Positions 54,710-62,297 of a DNA stretch of 64,000 bases are shown here, in pieces. Under the pieces are notes generated by a model. The model was given only the letters and a program-made list of their open reading frames with translations, was not told the DNA's origin and searched no databases. Position 1 is the first letter of the stretch. Every line of letters begins with the position of its first letter. A program made the translations under genes and the position numbers. Source of the stretch: an uncultured Parabacteroides sp. (GTDB lineage: Bacteria > Bacteroidota > Bacteroidia > Bacteroidales > Tannerellaceae); NCBI GenBank assembly GCA_949289155.1, contig CASEMX010000006.1, positions 1-64,000 of the forward strand, read 5' to 3'.

Positions 54710-55561
54710 TCATAAGCCAAAAGGACGCAGAATCTCTTCCGCCGGAATATGCAAGCGGGAGAAGGCAAAGAGTTTTTTGCCTAAGTCTTTCAGAGATGCG
54801 CCGATATGATATACCTCCGCTTGGTCGATTATCAGGAAACGGTCATGTACGTTCCGGATTTCCTTCACGTCAATAGGCGGGTATTGCGCGTTATGCCGTT
54901 CCCAATCCAATCGGAATTGCGGGGTAATTCGTTGCGTATAAATCATCGCATTCACGTCAGCCTTCCGTTTCGTTAGCAAAGTCAAAACGCTTTCATCTAC
55001 ATAATTATCTATTAAAACCAACGATTCTTTCGCGGAACGAACCAAATCCACTGCCAACTTGTACGCATCAAAGATTTGCCCTTCGAAAAATACCCCTTCA
55101 ACGGGCGGAAGCGAGGAGCGGACAAAGAAATCTATCTTCTCTTCCGTCCGCGAGACACGTTGTTCTAACTGTTCCAACCGCTGGTTGATAGCGAACCCTT
55201 TTAGCAAATACTCTTTCAGTACCTTGTTTGCCCATTGGCGGAATTGCGTGCCTCTTATCGATTTGACACGATAACCTACCGAAATGATGACGTCCAGATT
55301 ATAATAAGTGATTCTACGCCTTATGCTACGGTTGCCTTCTTTTTGAACTGTCAAGTAATCCTTGACAGTTGCCGCTTGCTCAAGTTCACCTTCCTTGAAT
55401 ATATTGTTTGTATGCAAACTAATATTCTGTTTAGTAGTTTCAAACAGTTCCGCCATCTGCGCCTGCGTCAGCCAAACCGTATCGTTTTCCAACCTTACTT
55501 CCAGCCGCACTTCTTCATTGGGCTGATACATGATGATTTCTCCTTTAGTTTCCATTTTCAT
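54710..55561 (-). CDS. RhuM family protein with PLD-like C-terminal domain
   Basis: 283 residues from the ATG at 55561; an in-frame TTG at 55585 lies in the promoter. The N-terminal half carries the RhuM/virulence-protein blocks VWLTQAQMAELFETTKQNIS, YYNLDVIISVGYRV and GTQFRQWANKVLKEYL. The C-terminal half (about 170-283) resembles a phospholipase D-like domain (VLIDNYVDESVLTLL and VHDRFLIID). RhuM proteins are often found in mobile or defence regions; their biochemical role is unclear. It is the last gene of a four-gene minus-strand group but has its own promoter. Confidence 0.85.
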   Translation of the reverse strand: MKMETKGEIIMYQPNEEVRLEVRLENDTVWLTQAQMAELFETTKQNISLHTNNIFKEGELEQAATVKDYLTVQKEGNRSIRRRITYYNLDVIISVGYRVKSIRGTQFRQWANKVLKEYLLKGFAINQRLEQLEQRVSRTEEKIDFFVRSSLPPVEGVFFEGQIFDAYKLAVDLVRSAKESLVLIDNYVDESVLTLLTKRKADVNAMIYTQRITPQFRLDWERHNAQYPPIDVKEIRNVHDRFLIIDQAEVYHIGASLKDLGKKLFAFSRLHIPAEEILRPFGL

Positions 55562-55582
55562 ATCGGGTTTTGTTATTTGCCG

Positions 55583-55612
55583 CAAAGGTATGGATTTTAT
55601 GTAGGAAACAAA
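55583..55612 (-). promoter_or_regulatory. Promoter of the RhuM gene
   Basis: On the minus strand TTTG (55609-55612) lies 18 bases before TACCTTTG (55583-55590), a full match to both boxes. Confidence 0.65.
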
Positions 55613-55615
55613 ACC

Positions 55616-56521
55616 TTACCCTTTGTAAAATCGGTACATCTGTTGTACTTGGGCTTGGATTTCTTCACGGAGCCATCCCGGAGACAAGACCTCTATATCA
55701 CCGCCGTGTGATAACAACTCTTGCAGAAAATCGAAGGTTGGTCGCAAAACATATTCAAAGACCGAATAGGTTTCCGTCTCTTCAATTTCTTTTTGAGTAT
55801 GATGAAGGGGAAATGCCCGCAGATATTTATTCTGATTGTTGAATACTTTTATCCGTACTCTTTCGATATCATAGTTCTCATCCACAATGATTCCGAAACT
55901 TGCGTCGAAGTAGGCCTGCGGGTCAAATTCCTTTGGATATTTAAACATCGTCTCCGTTACAGACAATTCTTTGATTCGGTCGAGGGCATAAATGCGCAAC
56001 CCTTTTTTAATCCGGTTGTAAGCCACTACATACCAACGCTGCTTAAATACTTTCACGCAATAAGGTTCGGCTTCTACCTCATTCGGATCATCTTTCCAAT
56101 AGCTCTGATACATGAAACGAATCGTCCGACTATCCCGCATGGCTTCGATAATCGGCGTCAGGAACTCTCTGCCCGATGGGATATCTTCAAAAAGAATGCG
56201 CCGCTTCAGATGGTGACTTTCATTGATTAAGTTATTCACGGCAAACGTATTCAGCAGCCAACTCCGAACGCCCCCTTTCTCCATATCCTCTATATTTTCG
56301 ATATAGTAATAGTAACCGCCCCGTTTATTGCATTCAATATTGATATCAAATATCTCCTCAATCGCTTTCCGCCAATTATGGAACGTACGCAACGGAAGGT
56401 CTTCACCTTCGCTCATTTCCGTACGCACCCATCGCTCATTAATTTCCTCAAACGTAATCTTCTTGGCGCGATAAATAACATCGACCAACCAAATATACCG
56501 GTTAAATAAGTCTTTTGCCAT
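55616..56521 (-). CDS. WYL-domain transcriptional regulator
   Basis: 301 residues. An N-terminal winged helix (about 1-90) with LPLRTFHNWRKAIEEIFDI is followed by the WYL domain, in which the signature reads RWYVVAYNRIKKGLRIYALDRI (about 165-186). A C-terminal WCX-type extension follows (about 215-301). WYL proteins of BrxR/CapW type sense nucleotide ligands and control phage-defence operons. It follows the 56524 gene by 2 bases, so the two are coupled. Confidence 0.88.
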   Translation of the reverse strand: MAKDLFNRYIWLVDVIYRAKKITFEEINERWVRTEMSEGEDLPLRTFHNWRKAIEEIFDINIECNKRGGYYYYIENIEDMEKGGVRSWLLNTFAVNNLINESHHLKRRILFEDIPSGREFLTPIIEAMRDSRTIRFMYQSYWKDDPNEVEAEPYCVKVFKQRWYVVAYNRIKKGLRIYALDRIKELSVTETMFKYPKEFDPQAYFDASFGIIVDENYDIERVRIKVFNNQNKYLRAFPLHHTQKEIEETETYSVFEYVLRPTFDFLQELLSHGGDIEVLSPGWLREEIQAQVQQMYRFYKG

Positions 56522-56523
56522 AG

Positions 56524-57120
56524 TTATAGATAAATCATCACTTGCGTGTAAATATCTTCTGCTTGAAGCAACTTCATGTCTTGGAGCGATAAGACGTCAT
56601 CGTCCACAAAAAACGTGTGTGTGGCATAGCAAATATGCACTCCCCATTGCCGCATCGGATGGAATAACTCAATATCCCAATTCAAATTTTCCGACAAACA
56701 ATCAACCCGGTTTTCCATCTCTGTTCCGTCAGATGCATTCACGCCCCAATAGCTGTGTGCATGAGATGTCAGGATATCCAATAGTTTCCGTTCCCTTGTC
56801 AGCTCTACGTTATCTATATCGATTTGCCAATATATCTTGCCTTCCAGCGCATAATCCTTATATATGTGCTCTCCCTCGGCAATGCGCTTGTCCAAATCCC
56901 GTTTTACATAAGCCACCTTGTCATACAGTTCGTGCATGGCGTGCAATAACCCGGTATTTATCCGTTGAATGTGCTCACGATTTTCTTCGGATTGAAAATC
57001 AAATATTTTGTCCAACAAATATTTCCGCTGCCGCATAGCCTCTTTTTGTTTTGCCTCATCGCGAGGAAATTTTTCCCCCAGAATGATGGCTTCTAATTCT
57101 TCTAAAGAGTACTGTTCCAT
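56524..57120 (-). CDS. Unrecognised protein in the defence-like group
   Basis: 198 residues, soluble, acidic, with a helical N-terminal half containing heptad-like charged helices (RDEAKQKEAMRQRKYLL) and a C-terminal half with conserved-looking aromatic residues (HSYWGVNASDG, HPMRQWGVHICYATHTFFVDDD). No motif known to me. Its stop is 2 bases before the WYL regulator, suggesting a joint function. Confidence 0.6.
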   Translation of the reverse strand: MEQYSLEELEAIILGEKFPRDEAKQKEAMRQRKYLLDKIFDFQSEENREHIQRINTGLLHAMHELYDKVAYVKRDLDKRIAEGEHIYKDYALEGKIYWQIDIDNVELTRERKLLDILTSHAHSYWGVNASDGTEMENRVDCLSENLNWDIELFHPMRQWGVHICYATHTFFVDDDVLSLQDMKLLQAEDIYTQVMIYL

Positions 57121-57157
57121 AGCTGTTTGTTTAATAAAATGAATGAATGGTTAGAAG

Positions 57158-57191
57158 CGACAGGCAGTTTATCCTTACGGGCTGCCTGTCG
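57158..57191. other. 10-bp intergenic hairpin
   Basis: CGACAGGCAG (57158-57167) pairs perfectly with CTGCCTGTCG (57182-57191). T-rich sequence follows only on the plus strand, into the end of the nuclease gene, so it is a weak terminator for the minus-strand genes. Confidence 0.55.
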
Positions 57192-57201
57192 TTCTGTTTT
57201 T

Positions 57202-58494
57202 CTATTTTTTCTCAGACTTATAAACGGTAAGCAGCCGGTCGATAACTGGAATCATCGGAGCTACTTCACTATATGCTTTTTCTAAAAAAGTTCTCTTCTC
57301 ATCATAAGTCATATCAACGAAAGGTTTATCCGCAATATATTGCTTTTGGAAGACGGTAACTTTATCTTTGTTATTTATCGTACCACCTATCGTTTTTACT
57401 ATCTGCTTATATTCTTCATCCGCCAAGAGACATTTTTTTAACGGTACGAGTTCGCCTTCCGTATGCAAATTGAGAGTATAAGTTTTTTCTGTCGCTAATT
57501 TGTTTACAGGTAAAGGCCACCATTCAAAATGGATTTGCCAACTCCATTCTTTATAATACACGAAAAAGAATTCACCTCCCTTTTTAATATTATTATTTAT
57601 ACCTACTTGCCGGGAGCCATTTGCCAAATCAGAAAAATAGGTTCGCGTTATTTCTTCAAGAGGATTGCAAATATTGTCTTCAATTTTAATTATATCCTGT
57701 TTTATCTGATTTATTCTTCTCGTCAGTTCTTCCAAAGCGTTGTTCGCTTTTCCCAATTTGCCGTATTGGGCAGAAATAGGTTCATTTTCTTTGATACCTA
57801 ATTTGTTATATAATTCTTCTTTCATGACTTTATTTATTCCTTTATCTGTTTTACGTAATCCTAAAAATCCCTCTAAATAATCAATGTATTGTTTGATGCC
57901 GGTTATCAGCATCTCTTCCTTATGCTTTAAATTCGGCAGCACCTCTTCCCTGAGCCACGTAAAAATATCGTTACGATAATTCATGGGAATAAAACGTCCG
58001 TTATCATCCTCTGTCATATCCAGATACTGTTTGGCTTTATCCGTCAAGCTGTACGATTCAACCTTTTTATTCCCGTCGCTTGTCAAATAAACGACATAAA
58101 TATTCTGAACAGAAATACCATGTTGTTTTACACTTTCGATATAACGTTCAAGTTGTTTATCTTGGTCAACTGCCCAATGTATCTTATTTTCAATAATCAC
58201 GGCATACGATTTATCTTCTATCAGCCCGTCTATATACTCTTTCCCATATTCTATTTTAGGCTTCTCTATCTGAAAAGAAGCCGCAGGGCAACGATTGGAA
58301 ATTATTTTGAGGAATGATTTCAATATCGGATAACTTCCATCTTCTCCTGTATATTTCAAGAATTTGATGAGGATTCTCGTATGCGCATTCTCATTAGCTC
58401 CCAACTCATCAATAATATTAAAATGATAAGGCAGCTTCGCTTTTAATTCTCGTAATTTCTGAATTACTTCAAACCAATCTATTTTTTCTTCCAT
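57202..58494 (-). CDS. PD-(D/E)XK nuclease family protein
   Basis: 430 residues from the ATG at 58494; an in-frame start at 58518 adds eight residues. The nuclease core is IDGLIEDKSYAVIIENKIHW (about residues 86-105), with the catalytic Asp and the ENK variant of the E-x-K motif, followed by DQDKQLERYI as in the PDDEXK_4 family. The C-terminal half is a domain with WSWQIHFEWWP and other aromatic blocks that I do not recognise. It opens the defence-like group. A restriction-type role against foreign DNA is inferred. Confidence 0.8.
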   Translation of the reverse strand: MEEKIDWFEVIQKLRELKAKLPYHFNIIDELGANENAHTRILIKFLKYTGEDGSYPILKSFLKIISNRCPAASFQIEKPKIEYGKEYIDGLIEDKSYAVIIENKIHWAVDQDKQLERYIESVKQHGISVQNIYVVYLTSDGNKKVESYSLTDKAKQYLDMTEDDNGRFIPMNYRNDIFTWLREEVLPNLKHKEEMLITGIKQYIDYLEGFLGLRKTDKGINKVMKEELYNKLGIKENEPISAQYGKLGKANNALEELTRRINQIKQDIIKIEDNICNPLEEITRTYFSDLANGSRQVGINNNIKKGGEFFFVYYKEWSWQIHFEWWPLPVNKLATEKTYTLNLHTEGELVPLKKCLLADEEYKQIVKTIGGTINNKDKVTVFQKQYIADKPFVDMTYDEKRTFLEKAYSEVAPMIPVIDRLLTVYKSEKK

Positions 58495-58566
58495 ATTCCA
58501 ATGATATATAAAAAACAACTACTTACTTACGTTTTTCGGCATCCATGCTATTGTTTTGCCCATTCG

Positions 58567-58574
58567 CAAAGATA
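58567..58574 (-). promoter_or_regulatory. Candidate -7 box of the nuclease gene
   Basis: On the minus strand it reads TATCTTTG, a full match, about 70 bases before the start codon. No clear -33 box. Confidence 0.45.
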
Positions 58575-58755
58575 AACAGAAACTTTCGGAAACGGCTTCC
58601 CTAAGCATTGCAAACCTACCCGCCCTCTCTGCCAAACCCCGGCAGAGCCCCCACTTTTTCGCCCCAATCGCACGTTTCCCTTGAAAAATTCGTGGAAAAG
58701 AGGGGGGGAATGAGCGGAGGAGGATGGAAATGCGTCGCCTACATAGCCTCCAAAA

Positions 58756-58970
58756 CGTGCAAAATGCTGTTTCGCGGACGAAATTCCATTTTGCAAGTCG
58801 TGCAAAGTCCGTTTCGCGTGCGAAATTCCATTTTGCAAGTCGTGCAAAGCCTGTTTCGCAGACGAAATTCCATTTCGCAAGTCGTACAAAGTCCGTTTCG
58901 CGGACGAAATTCCATTTCGTAAGCCGTGCAAAGTCTGTTTCGCGGGCGAAATTCCATTTTGCACGTTTTT
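58756..58970. repeat. Array H: five 42-nt repeats built from alternating 21-nt palindromic halves
   Basis: CGAAATTCCATTT starts at 58779, 58821, 58863, 58905 and 58947, exactly 42 bases apart. Each unit has two related halves of 21 nt: one like GCAAAGTCCGTTTCGC and one like GCGAAATTCCATTTTGC. The second is a hairpin in which GCGAAAT pairs with ATTTTGC around TCC. It ends 115 bases before the DUF6261 gene. In 58519-59084 I see no gene; long frames on either strand there come from the repeats. Confidence 0.9.
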
Positions 58971-59084
58971 GAAGCCAAATTCTTTAATAAAATCTAAAAA
59001 TACAAACGGATAAAAGATATTGGGCTGAAAAATGCCTATCTTCGAAATCAATAAATAAAAGTTGTATTTAAAAAAGTAAGTATC

Positions 59085-59924
59085 ATGAGCACAATCACAA
59101 AAATCAAAGATTTTTATGCCGATAAGTTGAATAACTATGAGTATGCTTATTTTACTACTGAATTTCTTTCTTTGGTAAAAGAGACTACGGCGGAAAAACT
59201 GCATATTGCTCAAAACGTGGTGGATGCCTATGCTGCGGATGCCGACACGCTGACTGATTTTACGCAGGAAAGCCGTATTTCGGACGAGACGGCAAAAATC
59301 GCGGATGTAGACAACCAAACGGATGATTTGATTATCTATATTTTTGATTCCTTGCGAAGTAATAAAAAGTCCCCGTTGGCTACCCGGAAAGCGGCGGCAA
59401 CGGAATTGTACAACGCGCTGAAGCCATACGCTGGATGCTATCGGTTGGCGCAACGGCAAGAGATACAAGCCGTTCGGGGTATGCTGACGGATTTGGCAAA
59501 AGAGCAACTCGCCGCGCATGTGACGGCGTTGGGATTGGACGATGTGGTGGAAGCGTTGAAGGAAAGTGTGGAGCAATATGCAGCCTTGCTGCTGCAACGG
59601 GAAGAAGGGAAGGCTGAAAACGTGGGGGTTGTCAAGAAAGTCCGCGCCTCGCTGGTGGAACAATATGAATACATTACGACCATGGCTTTCGCTTTTAGCG
59701 TGGCCGAGCCGTCGGAAGAGTTGGACAATTTTATCCAAAAAACCAACCTCTTGATAGATAGTGCGAAAAAAGCCTATAACTTGCGGACGGGCACGAAGGG
59801 CGGAAAGGAGGAAGAGCCGACAGTGACCAATCCGAATGAGCCGGAACCGAATCCGGATGATACGGAGGAGCCGACGACCGACCCCGATGACAACCCATCG
59901 GGCCCGGGGATTCCGAATCCGTGA
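59085..59924 (+). CDS. DUF6261 family protein with GPGIPNP tail
   Basis: 279 residues, soluble, largely helical for the first 225, then a Glu/Pro/Asp/Thr-rich linker and the tail NPSGPGIPNP. The N-terminal pattern (ITKIKDFYADKLNNYEYAYF) and overall length fit DUF6261, a Bacteroidales family of unknown function that resembles four-helix bundles. The gene at 1-265 is a relative with the same tail. Array H is directly upstream and a strong terminator directly downstream, so it is a single-gene unit. Confidence 0.75.
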   Translation: MSTITKIKDFYADKLNNYEYAYFTTEFLSLVKETTAEKLHIAQNVVDAYAADADTLTDFTQESRISDETAKIADVDNQTDDLIIYIFDSLRSNKKSPLATRKAAATELYNALKPYAGCYRLAQRQEIQAVRGMLTDLAKEQLAAHVTALGLDDVVEALKESVEQYAALLLQREEGKAENVGVVKKVRASLVEQYEYITTMAFAFSVAEPSEELDNFIQKTNLLIDSAKKAYNLRTGTKGGKEEEPTVTNPNEPEPNPDDTEEPTTDPDDNPSGPGIPNP

Positions 59925-59930
59925 TGGGGG

Positions 59931-59967
59931 ATTGGAAGTTGGGAATTGAAAATTGAAAGTTGAAAAT
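59931..59967. repeat. AT-rich degenerate simple repeat
   Basis: Runs of GGAAGTT/GGAATTG/AAATTGAAAG words between the stop codon and the terminator, like the tract at 267-304 after the related gene. Confidence 0.5.
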
Positions 59968-59970
59968 AGA

Positions 59971-60005
59971 ACACAGAGCCGGCGGCTCTGTGTTTTTATT
60001 TTTTG
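59971..60005 (+). terminator. Rho-independent terminator
   Basis: ACACAGAGCC (59971-59980) pairs perfectly with GGCTCTGTGT (59984-59993) around GGC, followed by a T-rich tract to 60005. Confidence 0.85.
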
Positions 60006-60033
60006 GAGAAGCGGTAGATTCTCTCCTTTTGTT

Positions 60034-60065
60034 CTTGGAAAAGCGGCAGGACTGTGTTATTTTTG
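60034..60065 (+). promoter_or_regulatory. Promoter of the PIN toxin-antitoxin pair
   Basis: CTTG at about 60034-60037 lies 20 bases before TATTTTTG (60058-60065), a full -7 match. The start codon is 27 bases later. Confidence 0.55.
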
Positions 60066-60092
60066 CAGCAATAACGAATAAAATATCACACA

Positions 60093-60311
60093 ATGGAAAC
60101 AACTGTTTTTAATCCGGTACAACAACATTTATTGACGATGTTCGCTTTTGATGGTTCGGAAGAACGTTTAAAGGAGGTCAAGGCGGTATTATATCAGCAT
60201 TTTCAGAAAAAAATGGATGAGAGGTTGGATGAATTATGGGAGACCGGTGTGTTAGACCAAAAGAAGTTGGATGAGTTAAGAACGAAACATCTACGTACAG
60301 ATTTGAAGTAA
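60093..60311 (+). CDS. Probable antitoxin of the PIN pair
   Basis: 72 residues, mostly one or two charged helices (RLKEVKAVLYQHFQKKMDER), without a recognisable DNA-binding fold. It overlaps the start of the PIN gene by one base (TAATG), the usual antitoxin-first order. Similar short helical proteins precede PIN toxins in Bacteroidetes. Role inferred from position. Confidence 0.7.
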   Translation: METTVFNPVQQHLLTMFAFDGSEERLKEVKAVLYQHFQKKMDERLDELWETGVLDQKKLDELRTKHLRTDLK

Positions 60312-60730
60312 TGAGCCGAATCGTTTTAGATACGAATAGTTTGATTCAGTGCATTCCCTCCAAGAGCCGATATCGCCAGATATGGAATTCGTTTACGGAT
60401 GGGACGAATGAATTGTGTGTGTCCGGAGAAATCCTTAATGAGTATGAAGAGATTTTAGAGCGTTTAGCGGGTGTTGACACGGCTAAGCTTATTATAGAAA
60501 CGATATTGAACAATCCTTATACTCTTCTTTTTACACCGTATTATCATTTTAATTTAATAAAATCAGATCCGGATGATAATAAATTTGTGGATTGTGCGGT
60601 AGTTGCCAATGCTAAATTCATTGTTACAGAGGATAGACATTTTGACTGCGTGAAAAGTTGCCCTTTCCCGAAGATAGAAATTGTAGGCCTGGATTCGTTT
60701 TTACACACATTGAAGCAGGACGAGTCGTAA
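60311..60730 (+). CDS. PIN-domain toxin (putative ribonuclease)
   Basis: 139 residues spanning a whole PIN domain. Acidic residues that bind Mg/Mn are visible: Asp7 in IVLDTNSL, Glu in SGEILNEYEE, Asp in DPDDNKFVDCAV and Asp in VTEDRHFD. This order matches the family annotated as toxin component of the PIN type. Such enzymes cut RNA and stop growth unless bound by the antitoxin encoded upstream. Confidence 0.88.
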   Translation: MSRIVLDTNSLIQCIPSKSRYRQIWNSFTDGTNELCVSGEILNEYEEILERLAGVDTAKLIIETILNNPYTLLFTPYYHFNLIKSDPDDNKFVDCAVVANAKFIVTEDRHFDCVKSCPFPKIEIVGLDSFLHTLKQDES

Positions 60731-60875
60731 TATGAGTAAGAAATAGCTAATATCAGCGTGGAACCATTACCTACAAATGAGTATTAAAATGCTCTTTATA
60801 CCTACTTTTTAGTATTTTACTGTCAAGCATCCGATAAATACCTATAACAAGGGATGCAGCTTCCCATTATACCTA
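60731..60875. promoter_or_regulatory. Repeated TACCTA/ATGAGTA motifs upstream of the porin operon
   Basis: TACCTA occurs at 60768, 60799, 60839 and 60870 (spacings 31, 40, 31). The first is part of TACCTACAAATGAGTA, which matches 13 of 16 bases at 54598-54613. TATGAGTAAGAAATAG at 60731 matches 15 of 16 bases at 54607-54622. A shared operator is possible. Confidence 0.45.
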
Positions 60876-60884
60876 ACTATGGCG

Positions 60885-60916
60885 ATTGTGCGCCGGTTTA
60901 CCCCAACCTACCTTTG
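60885..60916 (+). promoter_or_regulatory. Promoter of the porin-imelysin operon
   Basis: ATTG at about 60885-60888 lies 20 bases before TACCTTTG (60909-60916), a full -7 match, 19 bases before the start codon. Confidence 0.6.
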
Positions 60917-60935
60917 CACAAAATTTAAAAACGAG

Positions 60936-62264
60936 ATGAAAAGATTAGCAAATGTATTGATGTTATCTTTATGTGCGGCGACCCCTCTGGCTGCTCAGGA
61001 GAGCCATCTTGAAAAGTCGGCAGCGGAGCAATCAGCCGAGATATATGCCGATGGATATGACAGGTTCCGCGTGGGAGGGTATGGTGAGGTGCTCGCCAAC
61101 TTTATGGACTATGGAATCAATCGTTTTTCCGGCACGGATTATGGAAGCGAACGCGACCATCGGAATGCGATATCCATCCCGCGCTTTGTCTTGGCTTTCG
61201 ATTATAAGTTTAATTCCAAATGGATATTGAGCGCAGAGATAGAATTTGAAGCGGGAGGCACGGGTACGGCTTACGAAATCGAAAACACCGAGAATGGCGA
61301 GTATGAGATGGAGGCAGAAAAAGGAGGCGAGGTTGCGTTGGAGCAGTTTCATATTACCCGCTTGCTGCATCCGGCGTTCAATGTGCGTGCCGGGCATCTG
61401 ATTGTCCCGGTCGGCTTGACCAATGAGCACCATGAGCCGATTAACTTCTTCGGGACTTCCCGTCCGGAAGGGGAGACGACGATTATCCCTTCGACATGGC
61501 ATGAGACCGGTATCGAATTCTTCGGGACATTTGGCAGAGGCTATGGGCGTTTTAACTATCAGGCAATGGTCGTGGCAGGCTTGAATGCCAACGGTTTTGA
61601 ACGGGATACATGGGTTGCGGGCGGAAAGCAGGGACTTTTTGAAACGGACAATTTCACTTCGCCTGCTTATGTGGCCCGCTTGAACTATAATGGAGTGCCG
61701 GGATTGAAGCTGGGCGGTTCGGTGTACTATTGCAATAATGTAGCGGCCAATTCCGATAAGCCTCAGACCTTCTCGAATATCGACAAAGCGCCATTGTGGA
61801 TTTATTCTGCAGATATCCAATACAAGAATAGGTATGTAACCGCACGTGGGAATATGATTTATGGCAATCTGCATGAATCGGAAGCCTTGTCGAGTGCTAT
61901 CCGGGGACAATCGAATACGGTCCCTTACAGCCGTATCGTGCCTGTAGCCCGGAATGCCGTGAGCTATGGCGGTGAAATAGGCTTCAATCTGCGGGCGCTC
62001 TGTAGGGACAATCCCAAAGTGCCGGTTATCTATCCTTTTGTCCGTTACGAATATTATAACCCGCAACAGAAGGGAGAGGGGCGGCAGGTAATGGACTTGC
62101 GGAATAAGGTCAGTATGTGGACGGCTGGTTTGAATTGGTATGCGTTGCCTAATTTGGTGGTGAAAGCAGACTATACGACGCGCCAGATAGGGGGAGGCAA
62201 ATACAATAGCGAGAACGAGTTCAGCTTGGCGGTCGCTTATATCGGATGGTTTTTAAGTAAATGA
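60936..62264 (+). CDS. Outer-membrane porin-like protein of the imelysin operon
   Basis: 442 residues from the ATG at 60936; the longer frame from 60879 runs through the promoter. A signal peptide ends at PLAAQ. The rest is a beta-barrel with many alternating strands and a C-terminal end SLAVAYIGWFLSK. The start RVGGYGEVLANFMDYG and the phosphate-selective-porin-like pattern suggest a general or metal-related porin. It heads an operon with imelysin and a di-heme oxidoreductase, so it may pass iron or haem. Family assignment is by pattern only. Confidence 0.75.
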   Translation: MKRLANVLMLSLCAATPLAAQESHLEKSAAEQSAEIYADGYDRFRVGGYGEVLANFMDYGINRFSGTDYGSERDHRNAISIPRFVLAFDYKFNSKWILSAEIEFEAGGTGTAYEIENTENGEYEMEAEKGGEVALEQFHITRLLHPAFNVRAGHLIVPVGLTNEHHEPINFFGTSRPEGETTIIPSTWHETGIEFFGTFGRGYGRFNYQAMVVAGLNANGFERDTWVAGGKQGLFETDNFTSPAYVARLNYNGVPGLKLGGSVYYCNNVAANSDKPQTFSNIDKAPLWIYSADIQYKNRYVTARGNMIYGNLHESEALSSAIRGQSNTVPYSRIVPVARNAVSYGGEIGFNLRALCRDNPKVPVIYPFVRYEYYNPQQKGEGRQVMDLRNKVSMWTAGLNWYALPNLVVKADYTTRQIGGGKYNSENEFSLAVAYIGWFLSK

Positions 62265-62297
62265 TTAGAATACGAATATTAAATACAAGGTACAAAG

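Noticed and set aside
58739..58978. 79-codon minus-strand frame encoding a 14-residue repeat (MEFRPRN-LCTTCK type)
   Set aside because: The 42-nt unit is a multiple of three, so all frames stay open; the DNA shows palindromes and hairpins, and there is no start context. Best explained as a non-coding array.
58548..59738. 396-codon minus-strand frame spanning array H and the DUF6261 gene
   Set aside because: Half of it is antisense to DUF6261 and the rest is the translated repeat array.
61032..62066. 344-codon minus-strand frame opposite the porin gene
   Set aside because: Same reason: antisense of a clear barrel protein in an operon.
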